Assembly (NCBI RefSeq): GCF_000255655.1
Contig: NZ_JH636434.1
Span: 1,406,581 to 1,470,580 of the forward strand
Length of the DNA stretch: 64,000 nucleotides
Origin: Schlesneria paludicola DSM 18645
Lineage (GTDB): Bacteria > Planctomycetota > Planctomycetia > Planctomycetales > Planctomycetaceae
Direction: 5' to 3'
Made by a program: the position numbers and the translations under genes. Positions 37,064 to 47,792 of this stretch are shown one piece after another (positions within the stretch are counted from its first letter, which is position 1; every line of letters starts with the position of its first letter). Below the pieces are notes generated by a model. The model was given only the letters and a program-made list of their open reading frames with translations. It had not been told where the DNA came from and made no database searches.

Positions 37064-37092
37064 GCACGGGCGACAACAGTAGCCGCCCGTGC
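37064..37092 (-). terminator. Terminator of the Gfo/Idh/MocA gene
   Basis: GCACGGGCG (37064-37072) pairs with CGCCCGTGC (37084-37092); CTTCCTTTTG follows on the minus strand. 42 bases after the stop of the oxidoreductase gene. Confidence 0.8.
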
Positions 37093-37134
37093 AATTTGAT
37101 CATCCTCGAATTATACCAAGCAAACAGTCAGATG

Positions 37135-38271
37135 CTATCCGACTTCTGACCAATTGCCCGACTTTGCACTCTTCAGAACCGCGTCACAAATTCTCTGCGT
37201 TTCCAATGCATCGCGGAAAGTCGGTCCAACCGATTCCCCCTTGTCGACCCCTTGCAGAAAATCAGCCACATGATGGACGAAGCTATGCTCATATCCAATC
37301 TGCAAGCCCGGCACCCACCAGTGACTCATATAGGGATGATCGCCGTCGGTGACGTGAATCGAACGCCATCCGCGCATCTTTCCTTCGTCGCGGTGATCGA
37401 ACCACTGCAGACGATGCAAGTCATGCAAGTCCCACTTGATCGAGGCAAATTCGCCGTTGATCTCAAACGTGTAGAGGGCCTTGTGTCCACGGGCGTACCG
37501 CGTGGATTCGAATAGACCCAATGAACCGTTCCCGAATCGACAAAGGAACGCACACGCGTCGTCGATTTCGACTTTTTCCATCTTGCCGGTCAAGTTGTGT
37601 TTGCGTTCTTTGATGAACGTTTCCGTCATCGCGGTCACGTTCTTGACGCTACCGTTTAGCCAGATTGCTGTGTCGATACAGTGTGCCAGCAGGTCGCCCG
37701 TGACACCGCTCCCTGCGGCCGCCGCATCCAGCCGCCAAAGCGCTGCACCACCCTGAGGCAGGTCCGCGGAAATCGTCCAGTCCTGCAAGAAGTTGGCGCG
37801 GTAGTGGAAAATGCGGCCGAGCTTGCCAGAGTCAATCAATTGCTTGGCAAAGGTGACTGCCGGCACCCGTCGGTAGTTGTACCAGACGGTATTGATGACT
37901 TTGGCGGCTTCCACAGCCTCACACATCTTCTCGCCTTCGGCGGCATCCATCGAAAGCGGTTTTTCGCACAGAATCATCTTGCCATTGGCCGCTGCCGCGA
38001 TCGCAATGTCATGATGCAGATTGTTGGGAGTACAGATATCGATGGCATCGATATCTTTCCGCTCGACCATCTTCCGCCAGTCGGATTCGATCGATTCGTA
38101 GCCCCAGCGGTCGGCAAACGCCTTGACCTTTTCGGTGTCACGTGCACAAACCGCTTTCAGAACTGGCTGATGCTCGGTGTCGAAGAAATGGCTGACTTTA
38201 CGGTACGCATTGGAATGCGTCCGCCCCATGAATCCATATCCAACCATGCCAATCCGCAGAGGCTTCGCCAT
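37135..38271 (-). CDS. Gfo/Idh/MocA family oxidoreductase
   Basis: 378 residues from ATG 38271, where the NAD(P)-binding opening [18 protein letters not shown] begins. The catalytic lysine lies in CEKPLSMD near residue 97. The second domain carries [14 protein letters not shown] near 185 and the histidine-rich end is typical. These enzymes oxidise or reduce sugars, inositol or N-acetylamino sugars, or act as glycosidases. No export signal. With the sialidase and sugar epimerase nearby, a glycan-degrading role is a reasonable guess but not shown. Confidence 0.88.
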   Translation of the reverse strand: MAKPLRIGMVGYGFMGRTHSNAYRKVSHFFDTEHQPVLKAVCARDTEKVKAFADRWGYESIESDWRKMVERKDIDAIDICTPNNLHHDIAIAAAANGKMILCEKPLSMDAAEGEKMCEAVEAAKVINTVWYNYRRVPAVTFAKQLIDSGKLGRIFHYRANFLQDWTISADLPQGGAALWRLDAAAAGSGVTGDLLAHCIDTAIWLNGSVKNVTAMTETFIKERKHNLTGKMEKVEIDDACAFLCRFGNGSLGLFESTRYARGHKALYTFEINGEFASIKWDLHDLHRLQWFDHRDEGKMRGWRSIHVTDGDHPYMSHWWVPGLQIGYEHSFVHHVADFLQGVDKGESVGPTFRDALETQRICDAVLKSAKSGNWSEVG

Positions 38272-38671
38272 TCTCGCAATCTCCAGATTCAAAAATTCCA
38301 CATTTCGACCTGCAGGGGCGTTCCAACAGGGCAAATACCCTGCGTCGAGCCTTCCGCGGCAGATCGAGCATCATACGCTCACTGTCACCACACCTCAAAC
38401 GGACAGCCCCAAACAACGGGATCGCCGAGACAAGGTGCATATCAAAAATACAGCCCGACACGCGCGGCCAACTGAACGGAAGTCGACTGAAACGTCTCCC
38501 GTACCTTCGCCGACATTGGCATTCCCGAAGACACGGACGCCTCGGGCCGGATGACGCTCAACGGAAACGCAAATGCCGTAAGGCATGGAGTGTCGATGGC
38601 GTAAATGTCATCGACATTTCGGCTTTTTGATGCGGCGACACGATTTGCTCGCCTGCGGACGATTCAATCGT
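38272..38671. other. Intergenic region with a small inverted repeat
   Basis: 400 bases between two minus-strand genes. TGTCGATG (38591-38598) and CATCGACA (38609-38616) pair, and a T-run follows on the plus strand (38628-38632), which is the wrong direction for a terminator of the sialidase gene. No gene seen. Confidence 0.35.
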
Positions 38672-39745
38672 TCATTCCGGCCATTTTCCATCCAGAATTG
38701 GCGTCAGATTCAGCCGTTCGGGATCAATGACCACATGCCGAATGCGTTTTCGGTTCCAGGTATAGGCGAAATGGACCAGACCGTCGGCCGTTTGAATCAC
38801 CGCAGGGTACGAAAATTCACCCGGTTCGCTCTCCAGCACCAAAGCGGCAAACCAGTTGTAGCCATCGTCGGAAACCGCCACATTCAGCGGAGAGCGACCG
38901 CGTGAGATGTGGTTGTAAATCAAAAGTTGCCGACCATCAGCCAGCGTGACCGCATCGGTCCCTGAGTTCGGATTGGGCAATGAGATCAATTTCATCTCGC
39001 TCCAGGTCGCGCCCTGATTCGACGACGTAAGGTCGAAGATCTGACCTTGGCGAGTTCTGCCAATAGCCTGCAGATGGCCATCGCGATATGTCAGGATGCT
39101 GGGCTGAATGGCTGCGATGGCGATTCCATCATTGACCGCTGCGGTCGCCGTCCAGGTTTTGCCAAGGTCCGCGGAACGTTCGAAATGGACACGCCATTTG
39201 GCATATTCGCTGCTCGAGGGCGATAAGATGTCGCCGTTCGCAAGTTGCACAGGCTTGTTTTTGATCGGCCCGACAATTCCATCCGGCAATCGACGCGGTT
39301 CGGACCATGACTTCCCCGAGTCGTCTGAAACCATCAGCATGCCCCACCATTTATCGGGGTTTGGACCGACCTTATAGAACAGCATCAACGGGCCTGTTTG
39401 GGGTTGAAACAACACGGGGTTCCAGCAGGGTTCACGCTTCGTAGGCGACTGAACTCCGTTTGCAACCTCAACCGGCGATGTCCAGGCGCCTGCCACATGA
39501 CGTGACAGCCAGATTCCGACATCGGGATCACTTTCCTTCGTTCCACCAAACCAGGCGGCGACCAACCCTTCTTTCGTTTCTGCGATCGTCGATGCATGGC
39601 AGGACGGAAATGGAGCCGTTTCGTAAACAAATTCTCGTTTGAGAAGCTCATCTCCAGCAGTCTCGGCATGGGCAAGTGGCGCCAGTCGGCAAAAAGCCCG
39701 GCAAAAGAAGGCGAACGTGATAAGCAGAAATTGACGCATGGACAT
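38672..39745 (-). CDS. Exported BNR-repeat sialidase family protein
   Basis: 357 residues with a signal peptide ending at LAHAETAG. Four Asp-box-like repeats (SDDSGKSWSE, SADLGKTWT, SSNQGATWSE, SDDGYNWF) mark a six-bladed sialidase propeller. The opening block FPSCHASTIAETKEG, WFGGTKE, DVGIWLSR is typical of planctomycete members. It could remove sialic acid or a related sugar from glycans outside the cell; I did not confirm the arginine triad. Confidence 0.82.
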   Translation of the reverse strand: MSMRQFLLITFAFFCRAFCRLAPLAHAETAGDELLKREFVYETAPFPSCHASTIAETKEGLVAAWFGGTKESDPDVGIWLSRHVAGAWTSPVEVANGVQSPTKREPCWNPVLFQPQTGPLMLFYKVGPNPDKWWGMLMVSDDSGKSWSEPRRLPDGIVGPIKNKPVQLANGDILSPSSSEYAKWRVHFERSADLGKTWTATAAVNDGIAIAAIQPSILTYRDGHLQAIGRTRQGQIFDLTSSNQGATWSEMKLISLPNPNSGTDAVTLADGRQLLIYNHISRGRSPLNVAVSDDGYNWFAALVLESEPGEFSYPAVIQTADGLVHFAYTWNRKRIRHVVIDPERLNLTPILDGKWPE

Positions 39746-40150
39746 CGAACTCGCTGATTGGTTTTCTTCGTGAATTGCCGTCTCAAACCCCGATTTTCGT
39801 GATCAGGGGAACATAGCGGGCTGTACGAAATGAGTAAATCCCGGCGGCAACCTCTGCCGAAGTCGGCGTGCCCTTGAAATTTCCCGAAAAGTACTGCGTG
39901 GAATTTGACTTGAGTCGTATTGACCCTTTTCCGGAAGTTCCACTATTACACGCCCCGCTCCTGATCGTTCCCATCAATCGTATTCACGTATTCACATCTG
40001 ATAAGGATTTCAAGCGACGACGCTTGAAGTTCGCACAATCCCTGTTTTGCCATCAAACGGCCGGGTCGTACTTGCGTTCACGGCTATCGCACATGTCGGA
40101 AAAAACTTCGACGCGCCTCGTCAAAGTCAGACCTGGAGGAGGAAGCTATC
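39746..40150. promoter_or_regulatory. Upstream region of the secretin gene
   Basis: 405 bases between divergent genes. Its last part carries GGAGGAGGAAG (40135-40145), an exceptionally good ribosome site six bases before the TTG start of the secretin gene. Other than that no motif is clear. Confidence 0.5.
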
Positions 40151-43100
40151 TTGGGTAGGCTCATCGGACTGATCGGTTGCACATGTCTGGTAATCGCTGC
40201 GATGCGATTAACCAACCTCTCGCACGTCGAGTCCACCACGCTCAAAGGTGGTGAAGCTCGCAAAGAGACTCAGGCCAAGCTCACGCCTCGCGCCAGCTAC
40301 AAGCTCGGTAAGCAGCTTTACCTGCGAGGCCGTTACATCGAAGCCCTGCCCCTTTTGGAAGACGCCTCTGCGGCCACTTCGGGCCTGACGTCATCCGAAC
40401 GTCACACGAACGACGACTACTTGAACCGAGCCCGCGGCAAGGTTCAAGAGCTCGCCGATTCCAAGCGACCGGGTGCCGGCCTGAAACGCAAATCGGTCGT
40501 CCGAGCTCAATCCCAAAGCTGGGATGAGATCGAAGCCGATGTCGATCGATCTGCTGAAGAAGCGGCACGTGATCGCGTCGAACAGCTCATGATTCAGGCC
40601 ATGGCGGCCTTCAAGAATGGAAACAAAGCGGAAGCGATGAAACTCGCCAAGCTGGCCGACCATGCCGCAAGGTCTGCCAAGTTGACGTTCGCCAAGAACA
40701 AACCGACTCCAGGCGACTTGTTGGCGAAGCTCGTCAAGACGGACTCAAACGTCGCCAAGAACGACATCGCAAAAGATGACTTCACGCCGGCATCGACGAT
40801 TCGCCAGGTCGCGGGATCAGGAAACGCTCGCGGAGGCATTCAACTCGCCGGTGCAAGCGATGAAGAATCGGACGATGAACCCTATGTCGATGAAACACTC
40901 GCACAGGCTTCCAAGAAGAGTCACAAGACCGCTTCTCTGAAAGAACGCGCTCTAACGCTGCTCTCAGAAGCCAAGAATGAGATCAAAGAAGGCCGCCTGG
41001 AAGACGCCAAGCGACACGCTCTGGAAGCCAATGAACTCGGCGCTTCGTACGGTGTCCTTGAAGAACGACCAGAACACATCCTGGCGGACATTGACCGCAA
41101 GATGAAGACCACGACATTGCCACGGCAGCCTGCCGCAAAATCGGCGAAGCAAGTCGCGGCCGAGTTTGGAGATGATGTCGCCGAAGAACCGCAAACCGAA
41201 ATCGCCGCGGGCTCGAATGAGTCGGCAGGAGCGAAGAAAAACCGAGCCATCGAACTCTTGAAGCAGGCTCGTGCCGACCTGGAAGCAGGCCGACTCGATT
41301 CGGCCAAGCAGAAGGCGGAACAAGCCCAGGAAATGCGAGTTGCGTTCAAACTGTGGGAAGATATGCCCGAAGTCGTGCTGAACGACATCGAAGAACGTCG
41401 CGCTGCTGAAAACATCGCTCAGGGTGGAGACCAAACGGTCAACGATCGCTCTGAGAATGACGCGGTTCAGGCAAAGCAACTGATCGCCAAGTCGAAGAAA
41501 GCCATGAAAGATGGCCGCTTCGGTGAAGCGCGTGAACTCGCCTTGCAGGCTCAACGCCTGAAAGTCGCCTTCGGTCTGTTCGATCCTTCGAATCCTGAAG
41601 TCGTTTTGAACGAGATTGCACGAGCCGAACACAAAGCCACACAACGCAACGTCGCACCGACGTCGGCTGTGGAAGGCGACAACTCCACGGCTGTGGCACA
41701 GCAGAAGGATGCTCTCAATCTACTGCGACAGGCTCGTCAACTGATCAAGGATCGACGTTTCGACGAAGCACGGCTGAAAGCACTGCACGTCGAGGACATG
41801 GGTCTGGAATTGCCCGTCGAAGCGGACAGCCCAGAACTGGTTCTCGCCGATCTGGAAAAAGCGGAATCCATTCAGCTGACCTCAAAGGTTCGCAAAGATG
41901 GCAATGAAGTGAAAACCGCCAAGGGAGAAGAGGACTTCTCTGACGAAGAAGCCCCGTCGGCTCCTCGTCGCACCCGATTGAACGCACAAGTGGCCGTCAA
42001 GGAAACCGTCGCTGCCGCCCGTGAAGACGTTCCCGAATTCAGCCAGTCCGGACTGTCGGCCCGTGAACTCTATCAACGCGGAATGACGGAACTGCACAAC
42101 CGCCGTCCGGACGTCGCCTACCAGGCGTTTAAGGCCGCTCATGAGACGGGTCAACGCCTCGACCCCATCAGCACGCAACGCCTCAGCGTTTATCTGCGTG
42201 AATTGAAACCAAAGTCAGACATCCGCCTCGCCAATAATGAAGGCGAAGCAGTCACGGAATCGACGCCTCTCGATGCCGCTCGTCAGGAACAGCTCGTCAA
42301 ACTCGAACGCGTTCGCGATGAAGTCATGAACGCCCTGTTCCGAGCAGAGCGACTGAAGGAAACCGAACCTGAAAAGGCACTCGAACTGATCGATCAAACG
42401 TTGGCAAAGGTTGAAAGCGCCGAACTGTCGGTCGAAGCCACGGCTCCGCTGCTCAAGCAACTGAACCGTTCGCGATCATCGCTTCGAAGTGCCGTTGAAC
42501 AACAGGCTCCGAACCTCGCGCTCAAGGCCGAAAACAAACGAGTGAAAGATCTGATCCAAGGTGAAATCGAGAACGCCGTTCGCATCGATCAAGAACTGGC
42601 GAAACTCACCGAAGAATTCAACGACCTCTTGAAACAACAGCGTTATGACGAAGCGAACGTCGTGGCCAAGAAGGCGAACGCGCTGAACCCGAAAGACCCT
42701 GCTGTCGTCCAAATGGTGCTCAAGGGCCAATTTGCGATGCAGCGGAAGTTCAACGAAGATCTGAAAACGGACAAGGAACGAACCCGTCTGCGATCCATCA
42801 ATGAACTCGAGCGTGGCCTGGTCCACGATGTGGGTGATGACAACCCAATGTCCTTCGATACGAAGATCTGGGACAAGATCAGTTCGCGAAAAGACAAGTA
42901 CTCAAAGAGCAATCGGACTCGCAGTGAAACCGAACTCGAGACCGAAAAGAGCCTGCTGAAGAAAATCTCGCTGCACGAAGACAACACGTCGCTAACCGCA
43001 TTGATCGCGAAGATCAAGTCGGTTGCAGACATCAATATCGTGATCGACGACGTGGGACTCGAAGAAGTCGGTGTGACCTCGATGACGCCGATTACCATCG

Positions 43101-45043
43101 ATGTCGAAAACATCACCGTTAAGAGTGCCTTGAATCTGATCCTGCAGCGGTTCGAGTTGGGCTACATGTTTGACAACGAAGTGCTGATGATCACCAATCG
43201 TCAGCGACAACAAGGTAAGCTCGTCATCGAAACCTACTCCGTGACGGATCTGGTTGTCCCGATTCCGAACTTCGGTGTCGTCGGTGACGTTCCGTTCAAC
43301 ACGGGGTCGGCACCGACCGGCAATCGCGGGTTTGGTCCTCAGGCCTACTTGGATCCAACCGGTGGCGGACAGGTCTTTGCTCAAGTCGGTCCAAACGGAG
43401 TTGCTGTCGGGGGCGGGGCGCCACGGCAGTTCGATAACGATGGCAAGCCCACGCAGACGAATCGTAATGCCGACTTCTCGTCGCTGACCGATTTGATCAC
43501 GTCCACGATTTCTCCCGAGTCATGGGAACAAAGCGGTGGCGAGGCCTCACTCAAGCCTTATCCGGGAACATTGAGCCTGGTGATTCGCCAGACTCAAAAG
43601 GTTCACGAAGAAATCCATGATTTGCTCGAACAACTTCGACGGCTGCAGGACCTGCAGGTCACGATTGAAGTCCGCTTCGTCACTGTCGCAGACCGCTTCT
43701 TCGAACGAATCGGGATCGACTTCGACTTCAACATCAAGCCAACCACGGGATATGCCAAGACCGACCAAAGCGGGTTGCCAATTCCAAACTTCGGTTCGGT
43801 GCTGTTGCCTCAATCTGGTTTCCTCGGCTCGTCTGTCAGTCAGACAGGACAAACTGGTGGAACTTCGGGTGGAACGGCGGGCGGTCAAGCAGGTGGCCAA
43901 GCGGGTGGTCAAACGGGCGGTCAAACGGGCGGTCAAGCGGGAACCACGGGACAAACAGGTCAAACCACATCCGGTGGATTGTTCACACCATTCCCTGGCT
44001 TCAGCCTGGTCAACAATCCGAAGAACACCACGATCGTTGGTTTGCAATCGCCTGATACGTTTACAAACGATTTGACGGTTCCGTTCCAACAAGGTTCGTT
44101 CAACGTCGGCATCCCCCAATTCGGTGGATATAACCCTGCAGCCGGTGTTCAAACCGGTGTGGCCATCCTGAGTGACCTGGAAGCCTTCTTCTTCATCCAG
44201 GCTGCACAGGGTGATCAACGAACCAACCTGTTGTTCGCACCGAAAGTCACGTTGTTCAACGGTCAGTCTGCCACTGTGCAAGACAACCGCCAACGACCGT
44301 TCGTAACCAGCTTGATTCCAACGGTGGGGATCGCCGCCGTCGGCTACACACCGGTCATCACGCCGGTGAACGAAGGAATCACGCTGACCGCCACCGCCGT
44401 GGTCTCCGCAGATCGACGATTCGTCCGATTGACGCTGATTCCGATCTTCCGCAGCATCACAGACGTCTTCACCTTCCAGGCATCCGGTTCGGGTAGCGGT
44501 GGCCAGCAAGGCCAGGGCCAGGGCCAGGGCGGATTCGGTGGTGGTCAGTTCGGTGGTGGTGGCGGTGGTCAAGGCGGCGGACAAGCCGGTGGCGGTGGCC
44601 AGCTTGGTATCGGTGGGGGCCTCGGTAGCATGCAGATCATGCAGTCCCTCTTCGCACAGCAGCAAGCTGGTGGTGTCGCTGGCGGTGCCGGTGGTGGTGC
44701 TGGCGGTGTCGGTGGTGGCCAGGCTGGCGGACAGACAGGCCAGGCCGGTCAAGTCGGCGGCGGCACGCAGATCACGGTTCAGCAACCTGTTATCGAAACG
44801 GTCAACGTCTCGACGACGGTCAGTGTTCCCGACGGTGGAACGGTGCTGATGGGTGGTATCAAGCGACTGAAAGAAGGACGAACGATGTCCGGTGTGCCAA
44901 TCCTCAACAAGATTCCTTACGTCAGCCGCCTGTTCCGAAACAGCGGGGTTGGTCGCGAAACGGAAAGCTTGATGTTGATGGTGACTCCGCGAATCATCAT
45001 CCAGGAAGAAGAAGAAAGTCTGCTGGGTGTTTCGAAGAACTGA
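40151..45043 (+). CDS. Giant secretin (type II/III secretion-like) with tandem helical repeats
   Basis: 1630 residues, TTG start with GGAGGAGGAAG upstream. A signal peptide comes first. At least four repeats of about 55 residues follow around 266, 367, 440 and 519, each of the pattern AkxLLxxAkxxikxGRxxeAkxxAlxAxxl...vLxDIexr. A long charged helical region leads to an STN-like domain ([14 protein letters not shown], about 957). The secretin core is at about 1160-1625, with [12 protein letters not shown] near 1559. Three Gly/Gln-rich insertions lie near 1234-1275, 1445-1497 and 1506-1540. It probably forms a gated outer-membrane channel. No other gsp gene is adjacent. Confidence 0.88.
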   Translation: MGRLIGLIGCTCLVIAAMRLTNLSHVESTTLKGGEARKETQAKLTPRASYKLGKQLYLRGRYIEALPLLEDASAATSGLTSSERHTNDDYLNRARGKVQELADSKRPGAGLKRKSVVRAQSQSWDEIEADVDRSAEEAARDRVEQLMIQAMAAFKNGNKAEAMKLAKLADHAARSAKLTFAKNKPTPGDLLAKLVKTDSNVAKNDIAKDDFTPASTIRQVAGSGNARGGIQLAGASDEESDDEPYVDETLAQASKKSHKTASLKERALTLLSEAKNEIKEGRLEDAKRHALEANELGASYGVLEERPEHILADIDRKMKTTTLPRQPAAKSAKQVAAEFGDDVAEEPQTEIAAGSNESAGAKKNRAIELLKQARADLEAGRLDSAKQKAEQAQEMRVAFKLWEDMPEVVLNDIEERRAAENIAQGGDQTVNDRSENDAVQAKQLIAKSKKAMKDGRFGEARELALQAQRLKVAFGLFDPSNPEVVLNEIARAEHKATQRNVAPTSAVEGDNSTAVAQQKDALNLLRQARQLIKDRRFDEARLKALHVEDMGLELPVEADSPELVLADLEKAESIQLTSKVRKDGNEVKTAKGEEDFSDEEAPSAPRRTRLNAQVAVKETVAAAREDVPEFSQSGLSARELYQRGMTELHNRRPDVAYQAFKAAHETGQRLDPISTQRLSVYLRELKPKSDIRLANNEGEAVTESTPLDAARQEQLVKLERVRDEVMNALFRAERLKETEPEKALELIDQTLAKVESAELSVEATAPLLKQLNRSRSSLRSAVEQQAPNLALKAENKRVKDLIQGEIENAVRIDQELAKLTEEFNDLLKQQRYDEANVVAKKANALNPKDPAVVQMVLKGQFAMQRKFNEDLKTDKERTRLRSINELERGLVHDVGDDNPMSFDTKIWDKISSRKDKYSKSNRTRSETELETEKSLLKKISLHEDNTSLTALIAKIKSVADINIVIDDVGLEEVGVTSMTPITIDVENITVKSALNLILQRFELGYMFDNEVLMITNRQRQQGKLVIETYSVTDLVVPIPNFGVVGDVPFNTGSAPTGNRGFGPQAYLDPTGGGQVFAQVGPNGVAVGGGAPRQFDNDGKPTQTNRNADFSSLTDLITSTISPESWEQSGGEASLKPYPGTLSLVIRQTQKVHEEIHDLLEQLRRLQDLQVTIEVRFVTVADRFFERIGIDFDFNIKPTTGYAKTDQSGLPIPNFGSVLLPQSGFLGSSVSQTGQTGGTSGGTAGGQAGGQAGGQTGGQTGGQAGTTGQTGQTTSGGLFTPFPGFSLVNNPKNTTIVGLQSPDTFTNDLTVPFQQGSFNVGIPQFGGYNPAAGVQTGVAILSDLEAFFFIQAAQGDQRTNLLFAPKVTLFNGQSATVQDNRQRPFVTSLIPTVGIAAVGYTPVITPVNEGITLTATAVVSADRRFVRLTLIPIFRSITDVFTFQASGSGSGGQQGQGQGQGGFGGGQFGGGGGGQGGGQAGGGGQLGIGGGLGSMQIMQSLFAQQQAGGVAGGAGGGAGGVGGGQAGGQTGQAGQVGGGTQITVQQPVIETVNVSTTVSVPDGGTVLMGGIKRLKEGRTMSGVPILNKIPYVSRLFRNSGVGRETESLMLMVTPRIIIQEEEESLLGVSKN

Positions 45044-45214
45044 GCTTCGAAGACTTGTTGCCCATCGTGGGGGTTGCCTCGTCCTGAATGCCGCCGATCG
45101 TCCTTCAAGCGGCATCTGTGCGAGGTTCCCAAACGACTGAGACCTGAACTCGACTTCGCGTTCGATCCAGTCGCAACACACATCGCAATCCGAGGCTCTG
45201 TCGCAAGTCCTCGG

Positions 45215-45254
45215 CCGCCGCGATCCCACCGGGGTGGATCGCGGCGGTTTTTTT
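45215..45254 (+). terminator. Secretin gene terminator
   Basis: CCGCCGCGATCC (45215-45226) pairs perfectly with GGATCGCGGCGG (45236-45247), followed by seven T. 170 bases after the stop. A textbook intrinsic terminator. Confidence 0.95.
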
Positions 45255-45626
45255 ATTTCCAGGCCTGACGTTTCCACGATTTGCCTTCTCTGTCCGTACT
45301 CAGGATCCGTTTCAAAAATTCTGTAAATCGCATCACATACGTGTTTGCGTTCGGCGTTCGTCCGCGTTCTCAAGCACCGTGCCCTCGGGAATAGCGACTT
45401 CGCCAAGCCGAAAGCCCGACAACAGGGCTACCGATCTCGCCTGTCGCCATGCGGAATCGATCGTCTGCCGCTCGCGAATACGGCCACCGTCTCCGGATGC
45501 GATTGAAGCGACATTTCGGCGAGGATTTCGCAAAATGCACGTGTGTGACCGTGTACAATCGAATGTCTGCTGGCTTTATCCAACGTCCGCAAGCCGGTTG
45601 ACGTAGAAGGCGATCAGTCAATTTGG
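45255..45626. promoter_or_regulatory. Upstream region of the AlkP-sulfotransferase cluster
   Basis: About 370 bases after the terminator and before the first gene of the cluster. It should hold the cluster promoter. No repeat, operator or gene is evident, and the ribosome site before ATG 45627 is weak. Confidence 0.35.
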
Positions 45627-47792
45627 ATGTCATTTGTGTCTTACCGCGCAAGCAAGTTTTCTCTGCAAATCGTCGTCTGCACCGGTCTGCTGATTCTGGC
45701 AATCCCCCAACCCGCGATGGCCTATGTCGGACCAGGGGCAGGGTTTGCATTGGCTGGTTCGTTTCTGGCGGTCTTTGCAGCCATTTTCTCGGCCTTCGTG
45801 CTGCTGCTGACCTGGCCCATCCGGCTTGTCTTTCGCTATTTTTTTGGCCGAAAGGCACCGACCAAAGCCCGATTCCAACGCGTCGTCGTGCTGGGACTCG
45901 ACGGACTCGACCACGGACTGACGTCGACGATGCTGAACGAAGGCAAGCTGCCAAACCTTGCCCGCTTGCGTGATCAAGGTGGATTCCAGGCGTTGGGCAG
46001 TACCCTGCCTCCGATCTCGCCAGTCGCCTGGTCGTCGTTCCAGACCGGGGTCAATCCTGGCAAACACAATATCTTTGACTTCCTCGTGCCGGACGGACAG
46101 ACCTATCAGCCAAAGATGAGTTCCGTCGAGATTCGTCCACCGCGACCAATCTGGCGAATCGGGAAATGGTCGCTTCCGTTCTACAGGCCCGATATTCGAC
46201 TGTTGCGGAAGAGCAAACCGTTCTGGAGTATTCTGAGCGACTACGGCATCTTCAACTGCGTCATTCGCGTTCCAATCACGTTCCCGCCCGAAAAGCTGCG
46301 TGGTGTGCAGTTGTCGGCCATGTGTGTTCCCGATTTGCGAGGAACACAAGGTGAATTTACGCACTTCACCACGAAGCCACTCGATGCCAACACCTGCTAT
46401 GGCGGCGAGACCGTTTCCGTATCGCGTGAGGGGCAAATCGTCGCATCGGAATTGACGGGGCCACCCCACCCCACGAACCCCAAAAGCGGTTCTTTGAAAC
46501 TTCCGTTTCGTGTGACCATCCACGATCACGGGCACGCCACGCTGCGAATCGGCAACCAAACTCGAAAACTCAAACGAGGCACCTACACCGACTGGGTGCC
46601 TGTCACGTTCCGCTGTGGCATGAGCGTCAAGATCTCGGGCGTTTGCCGGTTTCTGCTGCTTTCGGACGAACCGGATTTCGAGCTTTACGTCACACCGATC
46701 AACATCGATCCGGAAAAGCCGGCGATGCCGATTGGCTATCCCAGCGTCTATCCGGTCTATCTGGCAAAACGACAAGGCCCCTATGCGACACTTGGGTTGG
46801 CCGAAGATACCTGGGGACTGAACGAGCAGGTCCTGGACGACGAACATTTCCTGGAGCAGTGTCTGGAAACCGACCGCGAACGCGAATCGATGTTTTTCGA
46901 TTCGCTCGACAAGATCCCGCGGGGATTCTGCGTCTGCGTGTTCGACGGAACGGACCGGATGCAGCACATGTTTTGGCGATACCACGACCCCGAACATCCC
47001 GCGCGGCCCGAAACCATCCCGGCCGAACATGCCAATGCGATCGAAGATCTTTATGGCCGGATGGACGACCTCGTCGGGCGAACCATGAAGAAGTGCGAAG
47101 GCACCGATACCCTGCTTATGGTGCTCTCCGACCACGGATTCAATTCGTTTCGCCGGGGCATCGACTTGAACCGCTGGCTGGAACAGAACGGATATCTGTC
47201 TGTCGATGAATCGCGGCGTCACGAGGACTATCTCGCGGGAATCAACTGGCAAAAAACCCGTGCCTTTGCGATCGGATTGACGGGAATCTTTCTGAATTTG
47301 AAAGATCGATTCTCGCAAGGCATCGTCGAAGAAGGTGCTGAAGCCGAGCAGCTTCGAAACGAGATCATCGAACGGTTGAGTGACCTGATCGATCCGGTCA
47401 CAAATTCCAAACCAATCCATCGGATCTACCCAGCCATTCACGTCTACAATGGCCCCTACAAGACACAGGCTCCTGATCTGATTATCGGGTACGCGCGCGG
47501 ATATCGAGTCTCGTGGGAGGCGGCCAATGGACAGACCAGCAACGAGATCTTCCATGCCAACACGCGTGCCTGGAGCGGCGATCATTGCGTCGATCCTTCC
47601 GTCGTGCCTGGGGTCCTGTTTTGTAACCATCCGGTGACCGGGGACCGGCCCCGGCTGCTGGATATCGGACCGACAATCTTGGAACTCTTTGGCATCACTC
47701 CTCCGGCCTATATGGACGGGAAACCACTTTCGGTTGGCACACGCAACGAGGCACCACCAGCGGAAATGTGCCCACAAGGGTCTTTGAAATGA
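45627..47792 (+). CDS. AlkP-superfamily phosphohydrolase, membrane-anchored (cluster gene 1)
   Basis: 721 residues. Two hydrophobic segments (about 12-32 and 40-68) surround AMAYVGPGAGF. The second is followed by a strongly basic stretch (RLVFRYFFGRKAPTKARFQR), so the catalytic domain is predicted on the cytoplasmic side. AlkP metal and nucleophile motifs are complete: LGLDGLD, PPISPVAWSSF, FDGTDRMQHMFW, LSDHGF and GDHCVD. It resembles the predicted phosphohydrolase/phosphomutase group (COG3379-like) of the alkaline phosphatase superfamily. Substrate unknown. It overlaps the next gene by ATGA, indicating translational coupling. Confidence 0.82.
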   Translation: MSFVSYRASKFSLQIVVCTGLLILAIPQPAMAYVGPGAGFALAGSFLAVFAAIFSAFVLLLTWPIRLVFRYFFGRKAPTKARFQRVVVLGLDGLDHGLTSTMLNEGKLPNLARLRDQGGFQALGSTLPPISPVAWSSFQTGVNPGKHNIFDFLVPDGQTYQPKMSSVEIRPPRPIWRIGKWSLPFYRPDIRLLRKSKPFWSILSDYGIFNCVIRVPITFPPEKLRGVQLSAMCVPDLRGTQGEFTHFTTKPLDANTCYGGETVSVSREGQIVASELTGPPHPTNPKSGSLKLPFRVTIHDHGHATLRIGNQTRKLKRGTYTDWVPVTFRCGMSVKISGVCRFLLLSDEPDFELYVTPINIDPEKPAMPIGYPSVYPVYLAKRQGPYATLGLAEDTWGLNEQVLDDEHFLEQCLETDRERESMFFDSLDKIPRGFCVCVFDGTDRMQHMFWRYHDPEHPARPETIPAEHANAIEDLYGRMDDLVGRTMKKCEGTDTLLMVLSDHGFNSFRRGIDLNRWLEQNGYLSVDESRRHEDYLAGINWQKTRAFAIGLTGIFLNLKDRFSQGIVEEGAEAEQLRNEIIERLSDLIDPVTNSKPIHRIYPAIHVYNGPYKTQAPDLIIGYARGYRVSWEAANGQTSNEIFHANTRAWSGDHCVDPSVVPGVLFCNHPVTGDRPRLLDIGPTILELFGITPPAYMDGKPLSVGTRNEAPPAEMCPQGSLK

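Noticed and set aside
43850-43975. Tandem DNA repeat coding for GGQ/AGGQ units as a possible CRISPR-like array
   Set aside because: The units are short, in frame, and encode the glycine/glutamine-rich loop of the secretin; no spacers.
43547-45406. A 619-codon minus-strand open frame opposite the secretin gene
   Set aside because: Antisense shadow of the glycine-rich secretin region; threonine/arginine-rich without motifs.
45630-47777. A 715-codon minus-strand open frame opposite the first AlkP gene
   Set aside because: It mirrors a clear plus-strand gene; such antisense frames are expected from GC-biased codons, and its residues show no motif.
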